Shown: in pieces, positions 1-12,486 of the stretch | How positions within the stretch are numbered: position 1 is the stretch's first letter | How the letters are laid out: the number at the start of each line of letters is the position of its first letter | Assembly (NCBI GenBank): GCA_021014325.1 | Contig: CM037460.1 | Span: 19,187,044 to 19,251,043 of the forward strand | DNA from: Plazaster borealis | Taxonomy: Eukaryota; Echinodermata; Asteroidea; Forcipulatida; Labidiasteridae | Length of the DNA stretch: 64,000 bases | Reading direction: 5' to 3' | The notes under the pieces: model-generated | Told to the model about the DNA's origin: nothing | What the model saw: the letters and a program-made list of their open reading frames with translations, nothing else | The model's database searches: none | Translations under genes and position numbers: made by a program

Positions 1-259
1 TATTTATTTTGTTCAATCATTTAGTGGTTGTTATACAATGGTGTTAGTATTTAACCTGACACAACATTGGGCAAGAGTGTCTGAATCTCTGTCCACATTA
101 TTTCAATGTTGGTGTGCATTAAACTTAACTTCCTCCGCAGTGAGTAGCGAACAAGTGATTTTTGTTTCCGACAAGGCTTCGCCCTCGAACCCAGGTGATT
201 TAAATTGATCATTATTGGTCAAGTTACGCCATTGACAACTTCAATCAGTCACAAAGCGG

Positions 260-658
260 TCACTTAATGTAGTAATCTAGACCGACCGCTCGTCCCTCGC
301 CCCCCGCCATATCCCATTCGTCATCGAAGCTCGGTCTGACTCTGCTGGTCAATACGGGTACATGGGTTCGCCTTGCTGTTGTCGATACGGGTGTCGCGAC
401 TTGATATGGCCGCGCTATCTTCTTACACACTGGATAGGTACAGTGCCTCGGGATACACTGTGTATACCTGCCATCATGGCGGTGCCCACGTAACGTGGGA
501 TTCTGTTGCGAATCACTGTAGAGAATCAAGTAGCCAGATCGTTTAAGGTTGTACTCATCGTCGTTTTTTTTTTCCTCCCCCGTCTTGAAGTTTCTTCTTC
601 TATCCTCCACCGTAACCATCTTCATAATTGCTGCAAGGGCTAAACTCAAGAGGTTCAT
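260..658 (-). other. unassigned open reading frame, 132 codons
   Basis: The frame opens with a true ATG (complement of 656-658) and runs to a stop at the left end. The first 13 residues are hydrophobic (MNLLSLALAAIMK), then the product turns basic and hydrophilic, with three cysteines near the middle and no motif I recognise. A possible splice acceptor (a pyrimidine-rich stretch ending CTCTACAG) falls inside the frame, so only part could be exonic. An ORF of this length is expected by chance in 64 kb read in six frames. I list it because its composition is more balanced than that of its AT-rich neighbours. Confidence 0.12.
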
Positions 659-3375
659 GATTGCTGAAACGGTCTCTACGGAGTCTTATTAATCAAGTTG
701 TTATCATTGTATTTCTGGATGTTTGCCATTTTGTCTTTATTTTTTTTTTCCTTTTTTTTTCGGAAAGAGGAATATCTCTGCCTTTTATTTTCCCGTGTTT
801 AGATTGAGTCGTTTTGTGTGTAAGGACATCATATATTGGAAATCTATAGGGGAAATGTTGTTCTACTTCATAAATGGAATTGGATATTTTAATGACATTC
901 ATATTTAAAGAGACTGAATCGAATTCCAATCATTTTTTTTTATGTTTTCCATTTTTTTCATTTCCCCCCCCTAGTGTTTAAGACGGACAAAAACACGATC
1001 AGCCATGAAATCTATTTGTGTTTCCGTGTTATCTAAGGTCAAACGGGGACTGGGAAATTAGATTTTCATATTAAAATCCATTGTCAAAATTCAATGTCGA
1101 CAGCTGATGTTGATAGCTGCTATTCTAAATGAATATTATTGTTTTTGCACGAAACTGTATACAACCTACTGGAGGGGAAAAAACCCAGATTACACAATCT
1201 ACGATAAAAGATGAAGCATGGTATACCAAGCTCCTTAAAAAATCGTGTAATAAGTTTTTCTTTTTAATCATATTTATCATCGAGTTCGAAATGAAAAATG
1301 GTATTTCGTTGACCCAGGTCCTTCCTCAGATCGGGTTGGGGTGTTGTGGTGTTGCACACTGGGGCAAGGTCTGTCAGTATACAGTCCGTCCCTAGAGCGA
1401 GAACTCCGTCAATTGATCGACTCTCTCGAGTAGAAACGCCCATTTTGTGTTGCGGGCCACTTTTTGTTGACAACCCGATGTTCTGTCAAGCGAAAGGGAA
1501 TTGGGGTCCGGCTAAAAAACACGTACAATAACCTCTGTATATAGGTGCGGCAAGCGGGGGCACCATATTTCATTTTTTTTTCGGGTTCAAACTTGTCATG
1601 TCTCTGTCTTCGACTGGAAATCGGATTTGTTGTTGCTGGGTTTACCAATTCCCAGAAATAACAAACTAGTTTTGAAGGGGATCAGTCTGGGTGGACTTAG
1701 GTACTCGATTTTACCTAATCAACTTGTAAGCGGAGTGAAATACACACCGGGCCATTAAGGGTGAAACTTTTTTTCTTTTCATTTTTTCTTCTTCTTTCTT
1801 TTCGCTACTGTTTCTCGTCAAACTACATGTAAATCACTTAGCCAAACCCTAAGTGGCACTTAAAACACCACGATCACCAAGTCCCAATTAAATGATTCCA
1901 ATTGGCAAGGTACACAGTAAATGTCCTCATTTTTGCACTCGCTTGGCCTCGCGACCTTGTATGAGTCTCTCTGTACAGCCCCCGAAGAGAGCGCAATATA
2001 CATCTCCCGCAGTCCTGCCGTTACCGGGCGCTCGCCGCTTCAATTGGCTACAAAACGAAGCGATCAACCGGGCGTAAAATGCGGCTTCATTCGAGCTAGT
2101 CAGGCGTTCATTCGCCGGAGTTGCCTTCATTAACGGCCAGAACACCCCAAGCAACTTACACATTCCCATCTCCACTTATTTTTTCTCTCTCCATTTCCGT
2201 ATATTTTTACCGGTCATTTTTTTGTTGTCTCTCTGTGTGTGCGCCTGCCCCATGTTATAGAACGAAATACTCGATACGAGCATACGGGCTCTTACTTATG
2301 TGTGTTATCTTGCCTATCGAGATAGAGAGAGAAGAAAAAAAAAGGACAAATACAATGAAATTCTGAACTCGCCTCACCTGAAAAAAAAACCCTTACCTTT
2401 CAGAGTCAACCTAATTACTAAATAAATTAGACCAGCTGATTCCTCCAACAAATATTCAGCAAACACTGTAATAGAAATGTGATTATTAATAATAATGAGA
2501 AGATTAAAATGTATGGTTGACTTGGATTTGTACTCAATATTTAAATTTGTTGCATTTTTAAAAAAAACCGATTGTGTAGTTGTCAGAACAATATTGTTTA
2601 GAAAACATAAATGCATATACAAATATAATGTTCTTGTAGATTGAAAATAATAGGCATACAAAGATGAAATGCTGTCTAAAAGTTTGCTTGTTTTGATTGA
2701 CAAGTCGACGTGGAATGACTTCATAAAAGAAGAACCGGTTTGTTAATGTTTCCAATGCAGTAAAGCCGGAACTTTATCATTCCGTTGTTTGTATCATGTC
2801 TTTAATCAGATGATCCGAATCAAGGACAGGGACGTATGTACAACCACCAATTACATATGATTTCACGGCAAAACAAATTCACGACTATTTATACGCGACG
2901 TGCATTATTTCATTTCAACCACAGTGGATGCCTTGCTTTGGTACGTGCCACTGACATCTGACTGAACCGAATTAGGAGGCCAGACGCAGCTTGCGTAAAA
3001 TAGGCCAATTGCTAAATAGTCACGCATATGATTAGCGACAAGCCAAAATATTCGGATAATTGCACGTGTTTTTGGCTAATGTTGACTAATCTTAAGTTGG
3101 CATCTTGGACGTTTTGCCTTGGATTGGAGAGGGGGGAAGAAAGAGAGAGTGGGGGAGTGAGAAAGTTATCCTTGGAATCTTATTATCTTCTTATAGCTGA
3201 ATGTGCCATTCAGCAGAGTAAATATCCGTGTGAAATACGACTTGTAATTTATACTCAGCTTTTTAATGCAACAATTTTTTGTAATTTACTGCGAGCCTTA
3301 AAAAAAAAAAAAAAATCCGTTCCGGCCCGAAACTGTACCCACAAAGTATTCTGGGGGATTAACCAACACAATTGA
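659..3375. other. AT-rich non-coding stretch with one GC island
   Basis: No supported gene. T-runs lie at about 740-760 and 930-970. A GC-richer patch at about 1890-2180 is open in several frames on both strands, none of them protein-like. It could be a regulatory or conserved non-coding block, which only cross-species alignment could show. An A-run sits at 3301-3315. Confidence 0.4.
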
Positions 3376-3760
3376 ACGTTATATGGTGGCATTTGTAGGA
3401 AAACCTGTGCATGTATGCTACTCACAGTTAGTACACTATGATATGGAAACACAGAGCTAAGGGTTAATGTGGTGGTTATATTCTGCAATATTATTAAGTA
3501 GTTGTTTTCATCAATTTCAAAAAAACCTATACTATACCACCAGTAGTGTACTAATATTAACAGTGTATGGAAACACAGAACTATGATTAATGTGGTGGTT
3601 ATATTCTGCAATATTGTTGTTTTTCACCAATTTCAGGAAAACCTGTGTATACTACTCACAGCTATAGTGTACTAGAATTAGCAGAGTATGGAAACAGAAC
3701 TAATGGTTAATGTGGTGGTTATAAGTTCTGCATTATTATGTAGTAGTTGTTTTGACCAAT
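3376..3760. repeat. tandem repeat, three units of about 120 bp
   Basis: Three imperfect head-to-tail units each run from 'aaaacctgtg..tactactcacag', through 'tatggaaacacagaacta' and 'ttaatgtggtggttata', to a 'gttttca/gaccaattt' end. Landmark copies of 'gtggtggttat' lie near 3470, 3591 and 3712, giving a period of about 121 bp. Units differ by small indels and substitutions, so the array is old. Open frames across it are by-products of the repetition. Confidence 0.85.
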
Positions 3761-4040
3761 TTTATTTTGGGTTCACCTCAAATTATTAATGTTGCGGTTT
3801 CAATTGTTACACCATAGCGCTTTATTATAAAGCATTTCTTTTTTTTATCGTCGTCTCGTTTCCTGTGTATACAATTACAGTAATCAAATACTGTTCTCCA
3901 TTTCATGAAAAAGGAGCCAGACTCTGTTTTCAAGTTGTGCTCCGTTTTGTTACAATGATGTAAAATGAGTGAATGCTAAGGCAAAAAGACTGGCTGGCCT
4001 GATTTCACATTATTATTATTTTGTTTACAAGGTGCAGCAT

Positions 4041-4414
4041 TTAAAGGCACTGAACACGTTTGGTAATTGTCAAAGACCAGTGTTCTCACTTGGTGTATCC
4101 CAACATGTGCATAAAATAACAAGCCTGTGAACATTTGGGCTCAATTGGTCATCGAAGTTGCAAGAAAATGATGAAAGAAAAACACCCTTGTTGTACAAAT
4201 TTGTGTGCTTCCAGATAGAATAATAAAAACTTCTTGCAAGAAGTTTGTATTATTTTAGTGAGGAATTACCTCTTTCTCAAAAACTACGTTACTTCAGAGG
4301 GAGTCGTTTCTCACAATGTTTTATACTATCAACAGCTCTCTGTTGCTCGTTACCAAGTCAGTTTTTATGCTAATATATATTTTGAGTAATTACCAAACGT
4401 GTACGATGCCTTTA
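4041..4414 (+). mobile_element. MITE family A, copy 1 (374 bp)
   Basis: Short non-autonomous DNA transposon. It begins TTAAAGGCACTGAACACG and ends CGTGTACGATGCCTTTAA, giving terminal inverted repeats of about 28 bp that include GTTTGGTAATT / AATTACCAAAC. The internal text (CACTTGGTGTATCCC, CAATTGGTCATCGAAGTTG, CAGAGGGAGTCG, ATACTATCAACAGCTCTC) recurs at 10250, 18155, 25508, 26485, 44307 and 55839. The centre is a perfect palindrome, CTTCTTGCAAGAAG (about 4230-4243). There is no transposase frame. The outer TTAA on both ends suggests a TTAA target site (inference). I define this orientation as plus. Confidence 0.93.
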
Positions 4415-4926
4415 AAATGCATTGGGACACTATTTCCCCAAACATGATTGCACAGTTAAGTTTCATTAAAATAGTCAACATTACGAACTTCCGATCTTTG
4501 TCCACAAACCACCAAGCTATACTTAGTACACTAGTATACAGTACCGGTAAACACCAATAAACATGTGCTATGTAATGTGAATGCACGTGTAGAGTTCTAT
4601 AGTCGGTCTGAGACGTTCTGGACCCAGACTAACGTAACATCTCAACTGGTGGGTTTTGTTTCCCCTCCTTTGTTTAAGAATAATAATTACGATCATGAAG
4701 AATCTAATTATCATTATTAATCATCTTCTCGAGCGATGACGATATGCAACACTTTACACTGGTTCCCCATTTTAATTAAAAATCAATCACATTTAAAGGT
4801 GACACAGCGCGGTATAATCACATCTTTATTAATAGCCAGCGATTCAAGTGTATAATAAGAAACAGCGCAAGGTGGAAACAAGATTTGAAGATAATGAAGT
4901 TAAAATATGATCCATGTATACCATAA

Positions 4927-4995
4927 CAAACAAAAAAACATGAAGCCCAAACTCGGGCAAACAACATTGAATGTTGTTTTCATGTTTGTGTTTTT
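4927..4995. repeat. imperfect inverted repeat with a side hairpin
   Basis: AACAACATT (4960-4968) pairs with AATGTTGTT (4970-4978) across one base. The pairing resumes outward between AAACATGAA and TTCATGTTT. The left arm carries an extra 14 bases, GCCCAAACTCGGGC (4945-4958), which can fold on itself (GCCC/GGGC). The result is a three-way junction on paper. No known RNA family is suggested. Confidence 0.5.
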
Positions 4996-5347
4996 ATTGA
5001 TTCTGTAGTTGTTCTCGTTTTCCTCATTACAGAAAAAATTAATGTAAAACAGCTTTTGCTGATCTTTTTATCCTGTTTAAAAATTTTGAAATAAATAAAT
5101 ACAAAAAATTACTCTAAAACCAAATCAACTCAACTCATTTCGGTTTAATCAATGGATCTCCAAGTTGAAAAATATCCATTCGTATAATGATACATGATAG
5201 ATTATTAATTCTTGTTTATACAAAAGATGGCCACATTAGACCAACTTGGTACCCACATTCTCCTTTTTTTTGTACATCATAAAACGTCGTCAAAATCACA
5301 TAGAGTTGGCCAAGTCGTTCAGGGACATCATTTTTGAAGGTGACCCA

Positions 5348-5377
5348 TGTTGTTGTTGTTGTTGTTGTTGTTGTTGG
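5348..5377. repeat. (TGT)n microsatellite
   Basis: About ten uninterrupted TGT units, followed by G and T runs. Confidence 0.95.
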
Positions 5378-5789
5378 GGTTTTTTTCGTGGTTTTTTTTT
5401 TATGCGGTTAAATTTCAAATATGATCTAGAGTGATAGCTTAGAAATGATTCAGTAGAACAAGTTGCTCAGTACACTCTGTAAATAATAACCGTGTATTGA
5501 TCTTTTCATGGAAGCAGTTTGATGCTGCTGCGCACTGGGTGGGCATCTCGAATGGTCAGCTGAATTGCCGTACATTGCATTTATGTGTCCACGATGTTAT
5601 TTATTACTCGATGGCAAAAGCTAACCCGTACATTGTAAACAACTGAAGGTTTCTAATAAAACCAACAAGGGTGAACTGGGGTCATGTACTTAATGAACCA
5701 TTTATGAATGACAACGTTTGTATGTCCCTGTGTTTAAAGGTGCATTATGGATATGAATTTTTTTAATTGATGATAAGACAATGCGGAAG

Positions 5790-6346
5790 TTGCGCTGTCA
5801 TTGACATTGCGAAGGTCATGTGTTAACGCGCAGGCTGCCACGAGCATGCGCACAATACGGCAATGGCGGGGAAAACAAATTTGGAGTGCCTCGTACCCAT
5901 TTTCCGGCACTTTGTTGTGATTATTCGTTCAATCACGGTCCAATCAAATTACACATTACGGAGTCACCCCCCTTCGAAATTGCTAAATTAGTTCGAGCCG
6001 TCTTATTGCTGACTCTGTCGCCAGGATTCTTGATGTAATGCAGGGTGATAGAAAGGTTGTGGTGGGGTAATATGGAGACATCGTGCATTGGATCGCTACC
6101 CAAAGTTTCCTTTCAACCACGATTGGAAGGGAGGGGCCCCGTATGGACGGCCAATAATAATTGGTGACCCGGGGGTCGGGGAGAAAGCCGCGGGGCCAAG
6201 CAAGCCGAGTTGGCCAACACAAAGGGCTTAGTAACACGTAAAAAATGGCGGGGCCGTGGTGGGTACCGTGTTGGGTACCGTGTTCACGGCGCTGGCTGGG
6301 GCCTAGTAATCCTCAATTGTACTCGCCTGCCCGATCTGGCTAAGAG
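5790..6346. other. GC-richer island, possible promoter-proximal DNA
   Basis: Base composition rises sharply against both flanks. It includes GAGCATGCGCAC (near 5840), which resembles an NRF-1 site, and repeated GGGTACCGTG near 6260-6290. It ends just before a TATA-like element at 6347. Frames are open on both strands but none looks like a known protein. Confidence 0.3.
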
Positions 6347-6405
6347 TATATAAAAAGGTTATTTGTAAAGGCAAAGAAAAGCAGCATGACACAAAAAAAA
6401 AGAAG
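6347..6405 (+). promoter_or_regulatory. TATA-like element with a short ATG-plus-donor stretch
   Basis: TATATAAAAAGG (6347-6358) follows a GC-rich island. A start site about 30 bp downstream would fall close to the ATG at 6386. That ATG opens a lysine/arginine-rich frame of seven codons, and the splice-donor match AAG|GTAAGG has its GT at 6406-6407. The layout resembles a tiny first exon, but the frame is A-rich and could be chance. Confidence 0.22.
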
Positions 6406-6409
6406 GTAA

Positions 6410-8448
6410 GGGAGAAACTGAGCGTCCAGACGAGGGAAGGAATTCATTTTGGAAGGGAAAATAGCGCCCACGGGTGGGTTGTCCTGGTGCAAGCCCGGTA
6501 AATGCCCCATGAGTTACTGAGCTGGTTTGATGCATTGGTATAAATAATAGTGACTTGGGAAGAGACTATTGTGGTCTGTTCGCTGCTGGCATGGCTTGGT
6601 TAGTCCTCATTGCACACCATTAAATCGAAGCCTGTGGCTCCCTCAGCACAATGACAGAATTACCAGTAATTGGCCGCGCATTGAACAGCTTGCCACCATG
6701 TTGTTGTCTGACTATAGAAAGAGGAAGTGGAATAAGCAAGCAGAAATGTCAGAGAAGATCAATTTTCCATGCGATGGTTTATAAGGGGGGGTGTCGTGAT
6801 TGTTGAGTTAGTTACCATGGCACTGTCCAGGCAATTAACTTTTCGCAGAGTCGTTATTGTTTAACCGCCCGCCTATCTGATTTCATTTCGGTCGGCGCGT
6901 CAACACAACAAAATCGAGCAGTAGGTGGCGCTGTTCGAAACGCGTCACTCCGCCTAAAGGGGTTATACGTCATTAAGACTGACCTAGGTGACCCCCACCG
7001 TGATGTGTGGGGCTGGATATCATGTAGTTTCAAGACCTGATTTTTTGGTATTTAACTTCCACAGAGTTATTACCATGGTAACTACATATCCGTTGGGTCT
7101 ATACACGAACAAGGAAATAGGAACACCCAACTCGTAATCGAGCACTGTAACAAAAGAATAATCCAATCACTGGGCGTTCATCGCATATCGGCCATTACAT
7201 CTAGTTCCCGTCTCTATGCATTTCATATAATGATAACTGATGCTCATTAAATTATGGGTGGGGGGACCATGCTATCGTTCATGACTCGGTTTTGTTACAT
7301 TATCTTGAATGGAAGAAACAAGTTGATTGTGCAATGTTTAATGTCCACCTATAGCCGTAATGGGGAACTTGAGTAAAAACCTAACTTGGTTGCTTATTTT
7401 CCAAGTTCTAATTGTATAGCTGTTTTATCTCCAACCATCCTCCATGCTCCAACTACGTTTCCCTGAACGGATTGTCTTCATTTGGGTTTCATTGCATATT
7501 TTAGTATTCAGCTTTGCTTGAACTCTAATACATACATAACATCATAGTACATAACATTGTTACTATAGTCGTTTTGTTCATAGATGTAAAGATCGAAATC
7601 ATCGTTTTAAGGTCCGCCCGATTTCCCTTGAAAAGCCATTGTTTACCCTATATTTTAATGACGCATGTACATTGGCAGTTTTTTTTTATAAACTGGTTGC
7701 CGAATTTCGAACCCATCCCAATTTACATAGTTCGGCTGGTGACCCACTGGCGCCAGCCTATCGGCCCTCCCCAATAATGACTCCCAAAAATAGTTTGATA
7801 GCAGGGTCTTCGGAAAAAAATGAAACAACAATGAATTGTGAATTTGTATCTGTCTGCCTGTCATGGCCGTTGCTGCTTCACTTGTTCAGTTAAATAATGT
7901 GTGTGTATTTTTGTTGGTTACAACACACAACCACACACACCCACGACACTCCATTCCTTCCTCAAACTTGCAGTCAACAGTCTATTATGCTAAACGCACG
8001 CAATCCTAACCAAACCGACAAGTCATGTGGCAGTAATTTCCTACAATTTTTGTTTTGTTGTATTGTGTTTTATTCGCATTATGAAGTGGTTGCTGGCTGA
8101 CATTTGGTAGCACAACGAACTCCTGTTTGATTACACTGGAGGTTTTTTTTTCTTCTCTCTCACCCTCTTTCCCTCCCGCTCTTCTTTCCTTCTGAAGAAA
8201 GAAGTACTTTATGTTTGCGGTGCGTTTTATTCCCTGCTGTTAGGAACCAGCGTTTGACTGGGCCAACTTGGTTTTCATTGCAGACTAGTGTATAAAAAAA
8301 CTGCCATATCGCTTCATAGGCTTTTTTTCCTACCAGCCACAGATCACTGGTACCCGGAGACATAATCACATTTATTTGTGTTGCCATATACAAATTCAGC
8401 AGCATGACAGAATCCAAGACCGTTACCTATTCGCCCTTTGCACGGTCA
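6410..8448. other. non-coding stretch with mixed composition
   Basis: No gene supported. It holds the CTCF-like site at 6918. A CA-rich tract near 7921-7950 and a polypyrimidine tract near 8145-8190 are also visible. The minus-strand frame at 8160-8417 has a balanced composition, but it has no recognisable domain and no matching splice context. Confidence 0.4.
6918..6932 (+). promoter_or_regulatory. CTCF-like binding site
   Basis: GCAGTAGGTGGCGCT matches 13 of 14 positions of the bilaterian CTCF core (CCASYAGRKGGCRS); only the first base differs. The site is plus-oriented. CTCF recognition is known to be conserved across bilaterians, but occupancy here is inference. Confidence 0.4.
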
Positions 8449-8603
8449 GCCATTTGCGTGTAGAGCCTCGAATTGGGAACAGCAGTGAATGGAAACATAT
8501 ATAACTCTTTATTGTCACGGTAATGTAATGACACTTTCATCCAAACAGATACATAAATACAATACGAATGAAGCATGAAGTTGAGGCTCTACACGCACAT
8601 GGC
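8449..8603. mobile_element. small inverted-repeat element (155 bp)
   Basis: The left arm GCCATTTGCGTGTAGAGCCTC-type (8449-8469) pairs with the right arm GAGGCTCTACACGCACATGGC-type (8583-8603), with about one mismatch over 21 bp and a 113-bp AT-rich spacer. There is no other copy in this window. It is consistent with a small MITE or its remnant. Confidence 0.55.
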
Positions 8604-10249
8604 GGATCCACGCAAGTAGTGAATAGCCTACGAATGTGGCATTTTAAAGACAGTATTATTTGGTTACCATACAGATTGTAATACAAACTACTTTCAATCC
8701 GAAAGCGCACAGTACCAATCTGCTAGATAACTATTGTTCATCTGAAATACCGTAAAAGTTAGGGAGATTGCATTTTGAAGATCCCCACAAACCACTGTTG
8801 ATTATTTCGATTGCCGCAAACTGAAATAAGCCCATATTATGAGGAGGATGCGCAAATTAATTCCCCGACCGTTTGTCGCTATTTCCCTCTAGAACGCCAC
8901 CAACTGAAGTGGATGAACTGTTCGCACGTGAGCTGTGTAATGTGTTTATTTAGAACTAGAAGGGAAATTAATTTACTCTTCATAAAATCCAAGCAAACAA
9001 ACACCCTAACAACAATAGCACTAACAAACAAACAAACACCCCAACCGTGCTTTACTTCCATTTTATCATTGTGGAAAAGATTTTGCAGAAATAGTGTTTT
9101 TATTTGTTTTACATGTTATCTCCTTTCGAAATAGGCGTTGCTGATTAGACAGGCTTAATCTCCAACAAGATGAATTGATTTTAACGTTACTTACATGATT
9201 GATTGAAATCGATACTTGTATTTTTACCTGTCACCTACATGATTGATTGATATAGAAAATTTAAACTTTTTTGTTTACCTGTAACCCTCATTATACAAAC
9301 TTGATACAGGTAACAATTTTCCTAGAAGTATAGCTGATCTCTTTAAGAAACCCTGCCTAGTGCAAAGAAAATTATCCTTCTCGAATTAACGTCTGCAGAA
9401 TCCTTGGCAGAACATACATCATTCTTCGGTGTAATTTTGAAAACAAAATTAATTTGGTGATTTCCTTTTTTTATGTTGTACGTTTGGTGTGTTTATTGGA
9501 AAGTAGAGTATGGAAATTAAATGTTTCCATCCAAACTATATTATTCTTGTTGCTTATGTTACGATTCAAAAACAGTACTCTTGTATGAGCAACTACGATA
9601 AAATGCATGTCGCGTACAGCTGTATTGAAGACTAATGCGTCGTTTCGTAATGCTGGACAATCTCTCTTTTTGTTTGGTCAGTCGCCCCACTATGACAGTA
9701 ACCAACCATTTCTACCGATGGCGGCAACTCACATTTTTACCATAACACTTAAGAAGGGATATACGGCGTCAGTTTATTATAATTCCTCATAATAGTGTGG
9801 CGGCCCAAGCCCAACAATCACGCCGCCAGTGCCTGAATGATCTTGAGTCATAGCCCATGCAACAATGCGACCCAAGTTCAAGTTCGCTCCCAAAAAACCA
9901 AACACACACACAAAAAATATCCCTCTCTCCCCCATCGCTCGCTGCGAGCGTACCCGTTTTATGAACGATTTGTTTCACAACCTCCTTTCCACATTACACA
10001 GTAGTCACTCGTGTATGGTTTACTGATAATACCATGCCCTAGATCTTCGGCCTTCGTGGCCTCTGTTATTACATTATCTTCGTTATCAAGTTGAACATTT
10101 GCAGGGCTTTTGCTCGCTCTTAACGCTTATATCTTGTCAACAATAGATTACTGATAGATAAAGTAGACCGGCCAAGTGTGCCTCAATTTCCACGCAGCGT
10201 GCAAAACGTCCCCTGATTCCGCGGTTGTGTGTAACGCAAAGAGCTGTCC
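8604..10249. other. non-coding stretch
   Basis: No gene supported. Two diverged head-to-tail copies of about 50 bp (each with ACATGATTGATTGA and TACCTGT) lie at about 9190-9288. Short CAAACAAA repeats sit near 8990-9040. Confidence 0.5.
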
Positions 10250-10623
10250 TTACAGGCACGTAACACGTTTGGAAATTGTCAAAGACCAGTGTTCTCACTT
10301 GGTGTATCCCAAAATATGCATAAAATAACAAGCCTGTGAAAATTTGGGCTCAATTGGTCATCGAAGTTGCAAGAAAATGATGAAAGAAAAAACACCCTTG
10401 TTGTACAAATTTGTGTGCTTTCAGATAGGAATAAAACTTCTTGCAAGAAGTTTTTATTATTTTAGTGAGAAATTACCTCTTTCTCAAAAACTACGTTATT
10501 TCAGAGGGAGTCGTTTCCTACAATGTTTTATACTATCAACAGCTCTCCGTTGCTTGTTACCAAGTAAGTTGTTGTGCTAATATTTGTTTTGAGTCATTAC
10601 CAAACGTGTACGATACCTTTAAA
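10250..10623 (+). mobile_element. MITE family A, copy 2 (374 bp)
   Basis: Collinear with copy 1 at 4041 over its full length. The left end is decayed (TTACAGGCACG) while the right end keeps ACGATACCTTTAA. The central palindrome CTTCTTGCAAGAAG is intact at 10437-10450. Confidence 0.93.
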
Positions 10624-12486
10624 CCTAAATTTCTACAAGCTTGTATGGCAGATTAAGCGAGCAAGGGAAACAACAAGAAGGGAATATCTATCATAAAAAA
10701 TACATTACATAAACAAAGAAGAAATACAAAACTGCTTGCTAGTAGAACTCGTGAGTGAAAGTTTGAGTCGAACCAGTCATACTGTCGGTATTTTTAGTGT
10801 AATTGAAATGTCATCGCAAAATTAAAATTGTGTCAAACTGCTGATATTGTTTGGAACAAAAACGGTGAAATTGTATGCATTGCATCACCAGCAACATACC
10901 ACATAATGCTTTGCTGTCATAACACACTTCACTCGCATTACCGAAGTTATTATAAAAAAAACCACCGTCAGATACGATCACGTCTTTGCCCATTCTGTCT
11001 TCTCCCAATTTTGTTCCATCATAACCACACTACAACCCGTGATGTCTCGGTGTTCCCACGCCGACTCTATCCACTTTATTTAAGTCAAGCTTGGAGCTGA
11101 CAGGGCCCCGGTAGGACACGGTTCAACCCGGTGAACTACTGACTGTAAATCTCTCACTGTACTCAAGAGCTACCAATCCAAAAGCTGAGCGGTGTCCCGT
11201 CGAGGTTTATATACAAAATGTGGTCCTTGTTGACCGTTTGAAAACAACTTAAAATCAGATAATGTCTTGGATGAGTGAAGAAACGCACTGGATTCATAAA
11301 TCCCTGCAGTATTTTTAAGGGCCGGATGTTGAAGCTTGTTGACGAGAAACTTTAAAGGTAGTGCGTCGTTGCGTGCAAAGAAAACCTGTGAATGTATCAT
11401 AACCTAAAATAAATACATGAAACATGAAATATGTTTAACAAAATTGAAGGTCGCCCCTAATCATAATTGTTGTTATATTTAATTAAGTTGAGAAGAAAAC
11501 GACGTAAACAAATTTAGAATGTTTGTACTGTAGTATATAATAATTTATTTGATTTATTTATATTTAGGTGTTCGGGAAAGAGCCCGAACAACTATTGGTT
11601 TTATTTATCGTTGTTGTTGTTGTTGTTGTTTTGTTTGTTTTTAATTGTGTGTTTAAGATGGTGAGATTTTAGTGTCGAACCGCTCAGGTACGGTATTACT
11701 CTATTATTTGGTTGTCTTTCAATTTACTCAAACTATAATAAGATATTTCACCCATATTGTGATGCAAAATTGTTTCTTGTAAGAACAAAAAGTCGTTCAG
11801 TACTCGAATGTCTTCATCAAAAATAATAATAATATCGACATAATTATTTGCTCTTGAATTTTGAGAAATAAAAAGGCAGTGCCAGATTTGTGTATTATGG
11901 GATATCATGTTGGCTGATCCCCCATCCTTTTCACCTTGGTAGATGCCGGTTTGAATCTCGCAACGGCTCGGGGTTTCAACCCCTCCACCCGAACTCACAC
12001 GAGATTCACTAAAATATAGTAATATGGAGGTTTTTCCTCACATACTTCAAAACTGACACCCCTCCATGTTCATGTCTACACAGGTTTATACTTGAGTCAA
12101 ACGGGTTATAGCGCAAGACATTCTAGGGGATCCCTGTGTGACTTTGCTTCACCAAAAAATCTAACTTTCTTGAGACACGCTATGTAATATTTAAGACGTT
12201 GCTGATTGTTTCATCTCCACTCCACATTTTCTCAAAGATGAAATCAAGGATTCAAGATTGATCACTTGATTGGCGCTTGTACGATTGTTTGTGGGTTTTT
12301 TGAATCAGGGCAAAGGCCTCAAAATGTATCACTCTTTAGCACACAGAGGGAAACAATGTTTCAGGCATTCTTTGGAAGTGCCATTTAATACTCACTACCT
12401 GTAACTGGTTAACTATTAATATTATCTCTGCGTATTGGTGTTTTGCTTACACTCAAAAAAACAACAACTCCCTGGTCAGAATATTG
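10624..12486. other. AT-rich non-coding stretch
   Basis: No gene supported. A 7-bp-stem hairpin GTTCGGG..CCCGAAC lies at 11570-11589, followed by a (TTG)n run at 11609-11631; such a hairpin-plus-simple-tail could be the end of a short retroelement. GGTTTGAATCTC near 11947 resembles a decayed pol III B box. Confidence 0.4.

Larger units (their letters stand above)
4415..5789. other. AT-rich non-coding stretch
   Basis: No gene is supported. It contains the stem-loop at 4927-4995 and the TGT microsatellite at 5348-5377. Otherwise it is ordinary AT-rich sequence. Confidence 0.5.

Noticed and set aside
11570..11589. Hairpin resembling a histone mRNA 3' stem-loop
   Set aside because: Stem is 7 bp and the sequence does not match the conserved GGCYCUUUUCAGAGCC form; no histone frame upstream.
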